Assembly: GCF_001274895.1 (NCBI RefSeq)
Contig: NZ_CP006841.1
Span: 558,001-622,000 of the forward strand
Length of the DNA stretch: 64,000 bases
Source: Corynebacterium lactis RW2-5
GTDB lineage: Bacteria; Actinomycetota; Actinomycetes; Mycobacteriales; Mycobacteriaceae
Direction: 5' to 3'
Each line of letters starts with the position of its first letter. Within the stretch, counting starts at the first letter, position 1. Shown here one piece after another: positions 27,138 through 35,744 of the stretch. The position numbers and the translations under genes were made by a program. A model generated the notes under the pieces. That model ran no database searches and had not been told where the DNA came from. It was given only the letters and a program-made list of their open reading frames with translations.

Positions 27138-28328
27138 ATGCTTAATTCTTCGCATATCGACCCAGATGGTTCTTCACCTGACCTTGCAGACATCCGCAAA
27201 GTAGTGGCGACGCTGCCGAAGGTGCTGCTGCATGACCATCTCGACGGTGGACTCCGGCCGCAGACTGTCCTCGAGCTCGCAGAGGAGTGCGGCTATAGCG
27301 ATAAGCTCCCGACCACTGACGTCGACGAATTGGCGCAGTGGTTCATCGATACCGGCAACTCGGGATCGCTCACCTCTTACCTCACCGCGTTCGCTCACAC
27401 CTGCGCTGTGATGCAGACTGCTGAATCTCTAACCCGCGTTGCTTGTGAGGCGGTCGAGGATTTGGCCGCCGACAACGTTGTCTACGCGGAGCTGCGTCTC
27501 GCGCCGGAAAACCACCTGGAAAGCGGGTTGGATATGCAAGGTGTCGTAGACGCGCTCGTCGAGGGGCTGGCCCAGGGGGAGGCCCACGCTGCGGCCGCCG
27601 GAAAGGACATCACCGCCCGGCTTCTGATCTGTGCGATGCGCCAGAATGACCGCTCGAAGGAAGTCGCCCAGCTGACTATCGATAACTACGGAGAACGCTC
27701 CGGCGGCTACGTTGTCGGCTTCGACATCGCAGGCCCGGAAAATGGCTTCCCCCCGGCGGACCATGCAGACGCGTTCGCGCTGCTTCGCGAAAACCTGGTG
27801 CCGTTTACCATTCACGCGGGCGAGGACGCCGGTGTAGATTCCCTGCGTGATGCAGTGGTTCAGGGGGCGAATCGTCTGGGGCACGGCGTCCGCGTCTACG
27901 AGGATTTCACTGCCTCTCTCGAAGGCATCGAATGCCAGCAGGTCGCTTCTGCTATTCGTGACCGCCAGATTCCCCTGGAAATCTGTCCGACCTCGAACGT
28001 GCAGACCGGCGTGTGCGACAACCTCGCCGACCACCCATTCTCGCTTCTCGACGAGATGCGCTTCACGTGCACGGTAAACACCGACAACCGCCTCATCGGC
28101 GCGACGTCGATGACCAAGGAGTGCATGGCGCTGGTGTCGGTGTTTGGTTACGGGTACACCGAGCTTTTCGACTTGACCTGCCACGCCATTAACAATGCGT
28201 TCGCGGATCTGCCGACGCGAGAGCGCATCCTCGACACAATCATCTATCCCGCATACCTGAAGCTCACGGATGCTGACGGCGACGGCGAGATCGATGCCGA
28301 CGAGTCGCTAGAGATGCATCTGAACTAG
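27138..28328 (+). CDS. add: Adenosine deaminase
   Basis: Zinc enzyme deaminating adenosine and deoxyadenosine to inosine and deoxyinosine in purine salvage. The 396-aa TIM-barrel protein has the zinc motif in LLHDHLDGG, VYAELRLAPENH, GFDIAGPE, the catalytic HAGED, HGVRVYEDF, ICPTSNVQTG and TVNTDNR. Start ATG 27138 is set by a -10-like TAGTCT 7 nt upstream; the upstream in-frame start codons lie before that promoter. Unusually, the last 20 residues (TDADGDGEIDADESLEMHLN) contain a textbook EF-hand loop (Asp at positions 1, 3, 5 and 9, Gly6, Ile8, Glu12), which is not part of the normal family fold and may bind calcium. Confidence 0.95.
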   Translation: MLNSSHIDPDGSSPDLADIRKVVATLPKVLLHDHLDGGLRPQTVLELAEECGYSDKLPTTDVDELAQWFIDTGNSGSLTSYLTAFAHTCAVMQTAESLTRVACEAVEDLAADNVVYAELRLAPENHLESGLDMQGVVDALVEGLAQGEAHAAAAGKDITARLLICAMRQNDRSKEVAQLTIDNYGERSGGYVVGFDIAGPENGFPPADHADAFALLRENLVPFTIHAGEDAGVDSLRDAVVQGANRLGHGVRVYEDFTASLEGIECQQVASAIRDRQIPLEICPTSNVQTGVCDNLADHPFSLLDEMRFTCTVNTDNRLIGATSMTKECMALVSVFGYGYTELFDLTCHAINNAFADLPTRERILDTIIYPAYLKLTDADGDGEIDADESLEMHLN

Positions 28329-28447
28329 ATGACTATCTGGGGATAGCTGGCTGTCAGCCTCCCGCTGACCCACCGGTCCCACAGGCGCTAGGTCAAGTGC
28401 ATGGGAAGAGGGGACAGGGGAGGAGGGAGCGTTTTCCGCTAAAGCTG

Positions 28448-29692
28448 CTAAATCTTGGTAGTAAAGCGGGCGATTAGGCTCTTTTCGAGCTGCTCCCAGC
28501 CAGCCGCCTCTTCTTCGAAGGGCGGCACGGGCTCCGACTGCTCACCGGTGTCGAGAAGGTAATTCAGCAGCCACTGGAGTTGCTGGTTGCCCGCCAGTAC
28601 CTCGTTGACTGCGTCGTCTCCGGCCCAGTCCGCGGCATCGGCAAGCAGCTCGTAAGCGCGGGAGAGCTGTTGGGCATCTACGTGGTTCGGTCCCGCCTTG
28701 ATGTCGGTAGTGATGCCGGTGAAGGAGTACTCGTTTTCCGCGTGGACCACGGCTTCGAGCTCACCTGCGTTCGCAGCAGTAATGATGTCGTCCCAGGTGA
28801 TGAGGGAAGCGAGATCGTGAGTCTTGTTTTCGAGAAGCCAGCGGACCATGGTGCGCGGCTGCGAGAAGGTGTGAATCTCGCCGGCGTGGCCGAGGAAGAG
28901 TGGTCGTGACCCCATGTAGCAGCGCAGGGTGTAGAGCGTGCGGCCTGAAATGGAAATCTTAATCGGGTCGATGCCGGCCTGGGCCCACACAGTCGAGTCA
29001 TAAGGATCGCCGGACTCCGCGGCCTTTTCAGCTTCCTTCTTTTCCGCACGCTGCTTTTCCTCAGCGGCCCGGCGCTCGGCTGCAGTCTTTGCCGCCTGCT
29101 CCAAAGTCGAATTCGCCTCAGCTACGGCTGCCTCATCAACTTCCGGTGCCGAGCCAACGAGACCGTCGAAAGAGTCCAGGCAGGAATCCCAGTTGGAGCA
29201 AATGACGCGGCCTACTGCGGACCACTGCGCCAAGCCATCTCCACGGAAGTGCTCGGCACCATTTTGGGTCGCTGCCAGAATCGAGTTCGACGCAAACATT
29301 CGAGTAACCGGAGTCAATTCCGCAATCGCCCCGATGGAGCGGGCCACCGCCAGGATACGGTCTGCCCGGGAAACATTGTCGTAGTCAGGAGAACCGGCGA
29401 GAATTTCCGGCAGCCCGACCATGTCGTACTTGTTACGGGGCGCAGTGACTGCGGACTCCGGCAGGGTTTGCTCGAAGCGACGCCAGCCCGGGTGCCGGGT
29501 GAAATCGTGTTCCTTCCCCGACTTGACGAAAGCCAGCAGCTGTGCCGCCGAGCTGAACAGGTAAACGTCGTCGCCCCGCCCCAGCAGAGCCTGCCATTCT
29601 GCGCCACCCTCGCGCCAAGTTGGAGCCCATAGGGTGTAGAAAGTGCCCTGGGTCAGCTCGAGCTCAATGGGGACAATGCCTTGAGTGGCCAT
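28448..29692 (-). CDS. Internally duplicated protein with coiled-coil linker, unknown function
   Basis: 414 aa, no signal peptide or membrane segment. Two similar blocks are visible: residues about 16-70 (GTFYTLWAP...LLGRGDDVYLFSSAAQLLAFV...HDF) and about 250-300 (GRTLYTLRCY...LFLGHAGEIHTFSQPRTMVRWL...HDL), suggesting an ancient tandem duplication. Between them is a charged, helix-rich stretch (EEKQRAEKKEAEKAAES, about 211-227). Similar proteins in corynebacteria are usually left as hypothetical. The start at 29692 has an AAGGA upstream, though at long spacing. It lies downstream of the NlpC/P60 pair on the same strand, 131 bp away, and could share its regulation. Confidence 0.7.
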   Translation of the reverse strand: MATQGIVPIELELTQGTFYTLWAPTWREGGAEWQALLGRGDDVYLFSSAAQLLAFVKSGKEHDFTRHPGWRRFEQTLPESAVTAPRNKYDMVGLPEILAGSPDYDNVSRADRILAVARSIGAIAELTPVTRMFASNSILAATQNGAEHFRGDGLAQWSAVGRVICSNWDSCLDSFDGLVGSAPEVDEAAVAEANSTLEQAAKTAAERRAAEEKQRAEKKEAEKAAESGDPYDSTVWAQAGIDPIKISISGRTLYTLRCYMGSRPLFLGHAGEIHTFSQPRTMVRWLLENKTHDLASLITWDDIITAANAGELEAVVHAENEYSFTGITTDIKAGPNHVDAQQLSRAYELLADAADWAGDDAVNEVLAGNQQLQWLLNYLLDTGEQSEPVPPFEEEAAGWEQLEKSLIARFTTKI

Positions 29693-29823
29693 AATTATCG
29701 TCGGAATCCTTATTAACGTGCTTATAGATAGCTAAATGGGCGTGGGCTGCGCTGCCAGGAGGCCCGCGGCACAAACGCGCCCTTCCATCTTAGAAGCTTT
29801 GCCCACCCGCGCGATAGCCGCGG

Positions 29824-30822
29824 TTAGCCTGTCGGCCTGTAGAAGCCCTTAAAAGGCATGCCGATGTTCGTCGTCCGCACAGGGTTCAGCTGCACCGGGT
29901 CGCCAGCCTCAATCATTTGGCCGTCTCCTACCACCATCGCCACATGCCCATCCCACACAGCCAAGTCGCCTGGAAGAAGCTCATCCTGCCCGACTTGGCG
30001 GCCAATCGCTTGGTCCTGGGCTACACGGGGGATGTCAACGCCGGCCTGCCCGTATGCCCAATGCGTCAGGCCCGAGCAGTCCAGCCCTTGGCCTGGGGTA
30101 TTCCCGCCCCACGCGTACGGAGTGCCGAGCGCACTCATCGCATTTTCCACCGCAGCCTTGGCCTCCGGTGTGGGTGCGCCGGCTCCGGCCGTATTTGCAT
30201 CACTGCCATCTCCTGTGTCCTCGGGGGTCGCGTGTTCTTCCGGAGTAGTAGCCGGCGCAGCGGCGGCCTGCGCCTCCGCGGCATCCGAAAGAGCAGCAGG
30301 CAGGGGAGCCGGTGGAGTATCCACCGGGATATTCGCTGTCGAAGAGAGTGATTCAGTGATCGGCGCAAGGTCCTGGGCAAGCGTCGCCAGCACGGACTCC
30401 GCACGGCTCATGGCTTCCGTTGCGGCGGACGTTAGCCCAACACCAGCGGCGGCCATGCCTACCGGCCCCGCGGATACCCGCGACATTGAGAGCGTAGCTT
30501 TGGCTACGAATTGCGCGGCGATCTGCGCTAATTCCTCGATCGCACGCACTATGGAACTGCTGCCCTCGGCAATATTGCCGTCGATAACCTGCGCGCGGCC
30601 CTCCAAATCTGTCGCAGCGGCAGCAGCGCGCGCCAGACTCCGGGAGGCGGATTCTCCATCACCATCGGACCAGGCTTGAGCCACGGAGTTTGCTACCCCG
30701 TGCCATTGCGAGGCGGAGGCCGGGACCGTGGCCGCAATAGAAGACAGGGCAGGCACTGCCGCGGGATTAATTGCCTGCGACAGCGCGGCGGGGACCTGAG
30801 TCAATAGACCAATCGGGATCAC
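29824..30822 (-). CDS. NlpC/P60 peptidoglycan hydrolase with WXG-like N-terminal domain
   Basis: Predicted D-glutamyl-L-diaminopimelate endopeptidase, 332 aa. The C-terminal NlpC/P60 domain (about 221-332) keeps a catalytic triad: Cys249 in GLDCSGLTHWAYG, His293 in WDGHVAMVVG, and Glu305 in MIEAGDP; a Cys-His-Glu set is known in mycobacterial RipA. The N-terminal 1-160 is helical and Ala-rich, contains a WHG tripeptide at 40-42 like WXG100 proteins, and has no Sec signal peptide; an Ala/Pro/Thr linker follows. The GTG start has a strong GGGAGGTGAT site and overlaps the stop of the upstream small gene by 4 bp, implying coupled translation. Export may be by a type VII-like route (inference). 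Confidence 0.84.
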   Translation of the reverse strand: MIPIGLLTQVPAALSQAINPAAVPALSSIAATVPASASQWHGVANSVAQAWSDGDGESASRSLARAAAAATDLEGRAQVIDGNIAEGSSSIVRAIEELAQIAAQFVAKATLSMSRVSAGPVGMAAAGVGLTSAATEAMSRAESVLATLAQDLAPITESLSSTANIPVDTPPAPLPAALSDAAEAQAAAAPATTPEEHATPEDTGDGSDANTAGAGAPTPEAKAAVENAMSALGTPYAWGGNTPGQGLDCSGLTHWAYGQAGVDIPRVAQDQAIGRQVGQDELLPGDLAVWDGHVAMVVGDGQMIEAGDPVQLNPVRTTNIGMPFKGFYRPTG

Positions 30823-31184
30823 AACGCATCACCTCCCTGGGCGCCGAAGCTGCCAAAGGGGAAAGCCGCAAACCTGTGAGCCCCAGCTTCCTCCGCTGAT
30901 CGCGCCGCAGTGACCAGGCTGGTCAGTGCCTCCGATGCGCTACGACCGTAGTCAGCAAGTTGAGTGACCCGTTCGTGCTGCGCCGAAAGCGCGGCGGACG
31001 CGGCCTGGGCAAACTGGCCGATATAGGGAGCGTCGGCAAGCAGAGATAGAGGTTTGGCCGCGCCAAGAGCCTGCGCGGGGTGAGAGGGGTCGGAAGCTAG
31101 GCTGCCGAGTGAAGCGGCGCTTTGCCGAACGGCATCTGGTATAAGAGTGAAAGCTCCGGCGGGCTGGTATTGAGGGGCGGGCAT
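30819..31184 (-). CDS. Small helical protein, EspC/WXG-like partner of the NlpC/P60 hydrolase
   Basis: 121 aa, Ala/Ser-rich and mostly helical, without a signal peptide. The layout (about 100 residues of helix-turn-helix with AASLGSLA... and SALSAQHERVTQLADYGRSASEALTSLV) resembles ESX secretion-associated proteins of the EspC or WXG100 type, but no WXG triplet is present, so the call is tentative. ATG 31184 has AAAGGA 7-8 nt upstream; longer frames lack a site. Its TGA overlaps the GTG of the hydrolase gene by 4 bp, so the two are very likely made together and may form a pair. upp is divergent upstream. Confidence 0.6.
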   Translation of the reverse strand: MPAPQYQPAGAFTLIPDAVRQSAASLGSLASDPSHPAQALGAAKPLSLLADAPYIGQFAQAASAALSAQHERVTQLADYGRSASEALTSLVTAARSAEEAGAHRFAAFPFGSFGAQGGDAL

Positions 31185-31301
31185 GGTGGTTCCTTTCAAA
31201 TCTGTGCGTCGTTTCCTGCCCCTCCTACTGAGGGGCGGTAAAAGTGCTCTGCATTTGTAGGCGCGAAAAATGCCCAAACGGTTCCATCAAATTTTTCGAT
31301 G

Positions 31302-31307
31302 TATTTT
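31302..31307 (+). promoter_or_regulatory. Predicted -10 of upp (leaderless start)
   Basis: TATTTT lies 7 nt before ATG 31315. The GGAAGG between them is only 1 nt from the start codon, too near to act as a normal ribosome site. Confidence 0.42.
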
Positions 31308-31314
31308 GGAAGGT

Positions 31315-31950
31315 ATGGAGATTACCGTTGTCGACCACCCACTGGCACAGTCCCGCCTGACTATCCTGCGTGATGAGCGCACCAATAACGCCGGTTTCCG
31401 CGCGGCTCTTGCGGATCTCGGCGCAATGCTGATTTACGAAGCATCCCGCGACCTGCCGGTCGAGGAGTTCGATGTCAAGACGCCGATCACCGTCGCCGAC
31501 GGACACCGGCTGGAGGATCCGCCGATTATCGTCCCGGTCATCCGCGCAGGCCTCGGCATGATTGACCCGGCGCTGTCGATGATTCCGGACGCGCAGGTGG
31601 GCTTCATCGGCCTGGCTCGCAATGAGGAAACCCATGAGCCGGTGCCGTACCTGGAGGCGCTGCCGGAGGACCTCTCCGGCCGCAATGTTTTCCTTGTCGA
31701 CCCGATGCTCGCTACCGGCGGTTCGCTCCTGCACGCGCTGAAGCTTCTGGTTGCGCGCGGCGCGGACAATATCACCGCAGTTTGCATCATTTCGGCGCAG
31801 GCCGGTGTGGACGCACTGGAAAACTCCGGGCTGCCGGTTCGCCTCGTGACCACCGTAGTCGACCCGAACCTCAACGAAGACGCTTACATCGTCCCAGGCC
31901 TGGGCGATGCGGGTGACCGCCTCTACGGTCCGCGCAACATCGACCTCTAA
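31315..31950 (+). CDS. upp: Uracil phosphoribosyltransferase
   Basis: Salvages uracil with PRPP to UMP. The 211-aa protein has the usual length and blocks: [19 protein letters not shown] at the start, [23 protein letters not shown], the PRPP loop [11 protein letters not shown], and a C-terminal uracil-binding end ([15 protein letters not shown]). ATG 31315 ([10 protein letters not shown]) is chosen by family alignment; an in-frame ATG at 31270 would add 15 unrelated residues. A TATTTT hexamer 7 nt upstream points to a leaderless mRNA. A long GC-rich hairpin follows about 50 bp after the stop. Confidence 0.97.
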   Translation: MEITVVDHPLAQSRLTILRDERTNNAGFRAALADLGAMLIYEASRDLPVEEFDVKTPITVADGHRLEDPPIIVPVIRAGLGMIDPALSMIPDAQVGFIGLARNEETHEPVPYLEALPEDLSGRNVFLVDPMLATGGSLLHALKLLVARGADNITAVCIISAQAGVDALENSGLPVRLVTTVVDPNLNEDAYIVPGLGDAGDRLYGPRNIDL

Positions 31951-32002
31951 AGCTTCAGGGGCCGGTATCTAGTCCGAAGTGCCGCGCCAAAAAGCAAAAA
32001 TT

Positions 32003-32048
32003 CCCCGAACGTGCCAGTCGCTTCTAGTGAGGACGCTGGCACTCGGGG
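32003..32048 (+). terminator. Hairpin downstream of upp
   Basis: CCCCGA-A-CGTGCCAG pairs with CTGGCAC-TCGGGG around a loop of about 15 nt. The T-run after it is poor (GTTTGCGCATTT). It probably ends the upp transcript. Confidence 0.6.
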
Positions 32049-32102
32049 GTTTGCGCATTTCCGGGGCGCAGTCGCATTTAGGAGCTCTTGCGGAGGGGCT
32101 CC

Positions 32103-32801
32103 CTATGCGGTTCCCCACGAAGCAGCTGGCTGCTTCTCAATCGGGTTGTTGTCCTTCGTGACCAGGAGCCCCTCGGGCGACATTTGGTACTTGTAGGAGC
32201 CGTTTCGTGCGACAATCCGGTCTTCCTCGTCGACGATAATTTCGGTGGAGAGGCTCCCGCTCGGAGCGTCGGAGCGGTAGTATTTGTCGCCGGAGCGATT
32301 CTCGCAGGCAGCGGCTACCGTGCCAGCCTCTGTAGCAAGTACCGCGAATGCGCGGTCACCGGGGTTGCAGCGCGCTTTGGTTCCGATGAACCCCAACCCG
32401 TCCAGGTCGTCGCGCCCGGTCCCGAAGTCTTGAATCCCCTTGGTCGGAGTTGTCGAGCGGGCGCTAGTCGAGGAGGACTCAGACTGAGAGTTCTCCGTCG
32501 TGGTGGTCGACTTCTCGCTGGTTCCCTTGGTGGGGGACGGGGTGCGGCGCGAGGTCTCCTCGGTTGTCTCCGTCGAGGGAGAGGTGCTGCTCGACGAAGA
32601 TCGCTGGGGCTGGCTGTCGGTCGATGATCCCGTCGATGGTGCGGACGCGCCGGGCATCTCCTGCCTCTGCGGGCCGTTGTCCGTTTGCAGCGAAAGTCCG
32701 ACCGCTACTCCGATGACAAGCACTAATAGGGTCGCCACTGTGGCGATGGCGATAGTGATGGGCCGGGAAGGATTGTCATTGGCGGACATACCTTCCATCA
32801 T
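32103..32801 (-). CDS. Membrane-anchored Ser/Thr-rich protein
   Basis: 232 aa, unknown function. A short N-terminal tail precedes one membrane helix (TIAIATVATLLVLVIGVAVGLSL, about 16-38). Residues about 50-118 form a low-complexity Ser/Thr/Glu linker, and about 120-232 form a globular extracytoplasmic domain with two Cys (ARCNPGD and AACENR) that may form a disulfide. The topology suggests an anchored envelope protein. ATG 32801 is chosen because TAACAT lies exactly 7 nt upstream, the leaderless arrangement; ATG 32789 has GGAAGG only 1 nt away. The M20 hydrolase gene is divergent. Confidence 0.7.
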   Translation of the reverse strand: MMEGMSANDNPSRPITIAIATVATLLVLVIGVAVGLSLQTDNGPQRQEMPGASAPSTGSSTDSQPQRSSSSSTSPSTETTEETSRRTPSPTKGTSEKSTTTTENSQSESSSTSARSTTPTKGIQDFGTGRDDLDGLGFIGTKARCNPGDRAFAVLATEAGTVAAACENRSGDKYYRSDAPSGSLSTEIIVDEEDRIVARNGSYKYQMSPEGLLVTKDNNPIEKQPAASWGTA

Positions 32802-32930
32802 CGCAAAAATGTTACGAATGTTAAAGATGGTAATAGGGGGTAGTTGCGGTGTCCTTTCGGGAGGTCGGTTTCTCCCCGCAATCGCGCCCCGAGCGTCATC
32901 GATTTTGTGGCATCTCTACACTGAATAGTT

Positions 32931-34157
32931 GTGATAGAGGAGTTTATTAAGCAGTGGTGGCTCGAGCACGAACAGGAAATCCTGGGGTGGCGTCGGCATC
33001 TTCACGCGCACCCGGAGCTGTCACACATGGAGCACCAGACGACGAAGTTCGTCGAGGAGAAACTGCGTGACGCAGGTCTAGAGCCTGTCCTCTTTCCTAA
33101 CACCGGCCTGATGGTCGACATCGGAGATATCGAGCTGGCCGACAACGGTGCCGGCGGAGAGCTCCCGGGGCGCCTGGCGTTTCGAGGGGACATGGACGCC
33201 CTTCCTATTACAGAAGCCACGTGCCTGGAATTTTCCAGTACGAATCCCGGAGTCATGCACGCCTGCGGGCATGACTTCCACACCACAATCACCCTCGCGA
33301 CTGCACTCGCCATGGCCGAGTACCACCGCGAGCATGAACTCCCAACTCCTCTTCGATTCATCTTTCAGCCCGCAGAGGAAGTCATGGTCGGCGGTGCCCC
33401 CGAGGTAATCGCCGCCGGCGCCCTCGACGGTGTCGAGCGCATTTTCGCGGTGCATTGTGAGCCCAAGCTCCGCGTCGGGCACGTCGGCGTGCGCACGGGG
33501 GCGATTACCTCCGCCTCGGACACTCTCGACATCAAGGTCGAGGGGCCCGGCGGACATACTTCACGCCCCCAGATGACCGCCGATGTAGTCTACGCACTGG
33601 GCAAACTCATAGTCGACCTGCCGGGGTTGCTGTCTCGCCGTATCGACCCTCGCACAGGCACGGTCCTGACTTTCGGGGCAGTCCACGCAGGTTACGCCAA
33701 CAACGCGATCCCGTCGGAAGGCGAGGTCAAGGGCACCCTGCGCACCGCCGACATCACCACCTGGCGCACTATTGACCCGCTGGTCCGCCAGCTCATCGAG
33801 CAAACCCTCGCGCCAACTGGGGTCACCCATTCCATCAAGTACGAGCGGGGAGTCCCGCCAGTGCTTAACGACGAGTACTGCACGGCGTTGATTGCCGAAA
33901 CGGTGCGGAGGGTCGATGAGAATGCCGTGATTCAGGCGCCGCAGTCGTCGGGAGGCGAAGACTTTGGCTGGTACCTGGAGCATGTCCCGGGTGCGATGGC
34001 GCGACTCGGCTGCTGGTCGGGTAGGGGGGACAAACACGACCTGCACCGAGATGACCTGGTTGTGGATGAGCGCTGTCTTGGTGTGGGCGTGCGGCTCTTC
34101 GCCGGCATTGTCGCGCGCTACCAGGACGGCGAGCCACTTGTGCGGTCTCTCCACTAG
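32931..34157 (+). CDS. M20 family amidohydrolase / peptidase
   Basis: Metal-dependent aminoacylase-type hydrolase (N-acyl amino acid or hippurate hydrolase group), cytoplasmic, 408 aa. Family motifs: RRHLHAHPELSHMEHQTT at the start, FRGDMDALPI, the metal ligands in HACGHDFHTT, FQPAEE, the dimerisation-domain stretch GPGGHTSRP, and SSGGEDFGWYL with a last metal residue near the end. The substrate cannot be told. The GTG start is supported by TACACT 8 nt upstream and absence of a Shine-Dalgarno. The divergent Ser/Thr-rich gene is 129 bp away; a hairpin at 34168-34195 follows the stop. Confidence 0.9.
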   Translation: MIEEFIKQWWLEHEQEILGWRRHLHAHPELSHMEHQTTKFVEEKLRDAGLEPVLFPNTGLMVDIGDIELADNGAGGELPGRLAFRGDMDALPITEATCLEFSSTNPGVMHACGHDFHTTITLATALAMAEYHREHELPTPLRFIFQPAEEVMVGGAPEVIAAGALDGVERIFAVHCEPKLRVGHVGVRTGAITSASDTLDIKVEGPGGHTSRPQMTADVVYALGKLIVDLPGLLSRRIDPRTGTVLTFGAVHAGYANNAIPSEGEVKGTLRTADITTWRTIDPLVRQLIEQTLAPTGVTHSIKYERGVPPVLNDEYCTALIAETVRRVDENAVIQAPQSSGGEDFGWYLEHVPGAMARLGCWSGRGDKHDLHRDDLVVDERCLGVGVRLFAGIVARYQDGEPLVRSLH

Positions 34158-34167
34158 ACTGGTGGCA

Positions 34168-34195
34168 AAGCGCGGGAAAAATTATTGCCGCGCTT
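34168..34195 (+). terminator. Hairpin after the M20 hydrolase gene
   Basis: AAGCGCGG pairs with CCGCGCTT (8 bp, 12-nt loop); GGCGCTTTTG follows. It is 10 bp after the stop. The U-run is weak. Confidence 0.5.
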
Positions 34196-34334
34196 GGCGC
34201 TTTTGTGCGGGGACGTGCAAAAATGGTGCCTGTTGGTGTGCACCCAGTGGGCGCCTGGAGGAGCCGCTAAAGCGAACTTTTTAGTGGGCTCGTAAATTGA
34301 GTGATCGAGCATTTTCAGCCAAATTGGAGGACTT

Positions 34335-35744
34335 GTGGCTAAGAGAATCGTAATTATCGGCGGCGGCCCAGCGGGCTATGAGGCAGCTCTGGTCGGTGCC
34401 AAGTACGGTGCCGAGGTCACGGTTGTTGAAGATGCGGGAATGGGCGGTTCCTCTGTCCTTTGGGACTGCGTGCCCTCTAAGGCCTTCATCGCTGCGACCG
34501 GCGTGCGCACCGATATGCGCCGTGCGGACGAGATGGGCCTGCGCCCGGACTTCTCCGCGCGCAAGATTGACTTCACTGCTGTCAACGAGCGCGTGCGGCG
34601 CCTGGCCAAGCAGCAGTCCGATGACGTCCGCGCGCAGATGGAGCGCGAGGGCATCACCATGCTGCAGGGCCGCGGTCGCCTGGACGACCACGATCCGGGA
34701 CGTGTGACCCACTACGTCACCGTCGACTTGCTTGAAGGCGGCGAGATCAGCCTTGAGGCTGACCTGGTTCTGGTCTCGACAGGTGCTTCCCCGCGCATCC
34801 TGCCGGGCGCTATCCCGGACGGCGAGCGTATTCTCACCTGGCGTCAGGTCTACGACCTGGAGGAGCTGCCGGAGCACCTCATCGTTGTCGGTTCCGGTGT
34901 CACGGGTGCCGAGTTCGTGTCCTCCTTCACCGAGCTGGGTGTGAAGGTCACCATGGTCGCCTCCCGTGACCGAATTCTGCCGCACGAGGATGCGGACGCG
35001 GCAGATGCTCTGGAGGAGGTCCTGCTGGAGCGCGGCGTCGACGTGGTCAAGAACGCCCGCTGTGACCTTGTCGAGCGCACCGAGGATGGTGGCGTGCGCG
35101 TTGTCACCTCCGACGGTCGCGAAGTCCTCGGTTCTCACGCGCTGATGACCGTCGGTTCCATTCCGAACACCGCCGATATGGGCCTGGAGAACTCCGGCAT
35201 CGAGCTGACTCGCTCGGGCCACATCCACGTCGACCGCGTCTCCCGTACCAATGTCCCGGGTATCTACGCCGCCGGCGACTGCACCGACTTGTTCCCGCTG
35301 GCATCCGTTGCCGCTATGCAGGGCCGAATTGCCATGTACCATGCTCTCGGCGAGGGCGTTTCTCCGATTCGCCTGCGCACCGTATCTTCGGCGGTGTTCA
35401 CCCGCCCGGAGATCGCGACCGTTGGTGTTTCGCAGGCTCAGATTGAGTCCGGCGAGGTCTCCGCGCGCGTCGAGGTCTTCCCGTTGGCAGGTAACCCGCG
35501 CGCGAAGATGCGCTCGCTGCGCCACGGCTTTGTGAAGCTGTTCTGCCGCAAGAATTCCGGCATGATCATCGGCGGCGTGGTTGTCGCGCCGACCGCCTCC
35601 GAGCTAATCCTGCCGATTGCGGTGTGTGTTTCCAACCAGCTCACCGTGGCCGACCTGGCCAGCTCCTTCTCCGTGTACCCGTCCCTGTCGGGCTCCATCA
35701 CGGAGGCCGCGCGCCAGCTGATGGCGCACGACGATCTGGACTAA
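34335..35744 (+). CDS. lpdA: NAD(P)H-quinone dehydrogenase, flavoprotein disulfide reductase family LpdA
   Basis: FAD protein of the dihydrolipoamide dehydrogenase superfamily, 469 aa. The FAD motif is IIGGGPAGYEAA at the start, the NAD motif VVGSGVTGAEF near 195, and the second FAD motif GIYAAGDCTDL near 312. The redox CxxxxC is broken: the stretch is GGSSVLWDCVPSK, keeping Cys45 but with Ser40 in place of the first Cys. The same loss is known in LpdA (Rv3303c) of M. tuberculosis, which reduces quinones rather than lipoamide. GTG 34335 is preceded by GGAGG. Its stop overlaps the stop of the convergent mycoredoxin gene by 3 bp. Confidence 0.92.
   Translation: MAKRIVIIGGGPAGYEAALVGAKYGAEVTVVEDAGMGGSSVLWDCVPSKAFIAATGVRTDMRRADEMGLRPDFSARKIDFTAVNERVRRLAKQQSDDVRAQMEREGITMLQGRGRLDDHDPGRVTHYVTVDLLEGGEISLEADLVLVSTGASPRILPGAIPDGERILTWRQVYDLEELPEHLIVVGSGVTGAEFVSSFTELGVKVTMVASRDRILPHEDADAADALEEVLLERGVDVVKNARCDLVERTEDGGVRVVTSDGREVLGSHALMTVGSIPNTADMGLENSGIELTRSGHIHVDRVSRTNVPGIYAAGDCTDLFPLASVAAMQGRIAMYHALGEGVSPIRLRTVSSAVFTRPEIATVGVSQAQIESGEVSARVEVFPLAGNPRAKMRSLRHGFVKLFCRKNSGMIIGGVVVAPTASELILPIAVCVSNQLTVADLASSFSVYPSLSGSITEAARQLMAHDDLD

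Noticed and set aside
28353..28369. GTCAGC-N5-GCTGAC hairpin between add and the 414-aa gene
   Set aside because: Perfect 6-bp stem but no T-run on either strand, so a terminator cannot be supported.
32931..34157. Phage, plasmid or transposon insertion anywhere in the window
   Set aside because: No integrase, transposase, repeat-flanked cargo or tRNA attachment site was seen; genes are typical chromosomal ones with shared codon use.
34335..35744. lpdA as a true dihydrolipoamide dehydrogenase
   Set aside because: The redox motif lacks its first cysteine (Ser40), so it fits the LpdA quinone-reductase type and not the E3 subunit.
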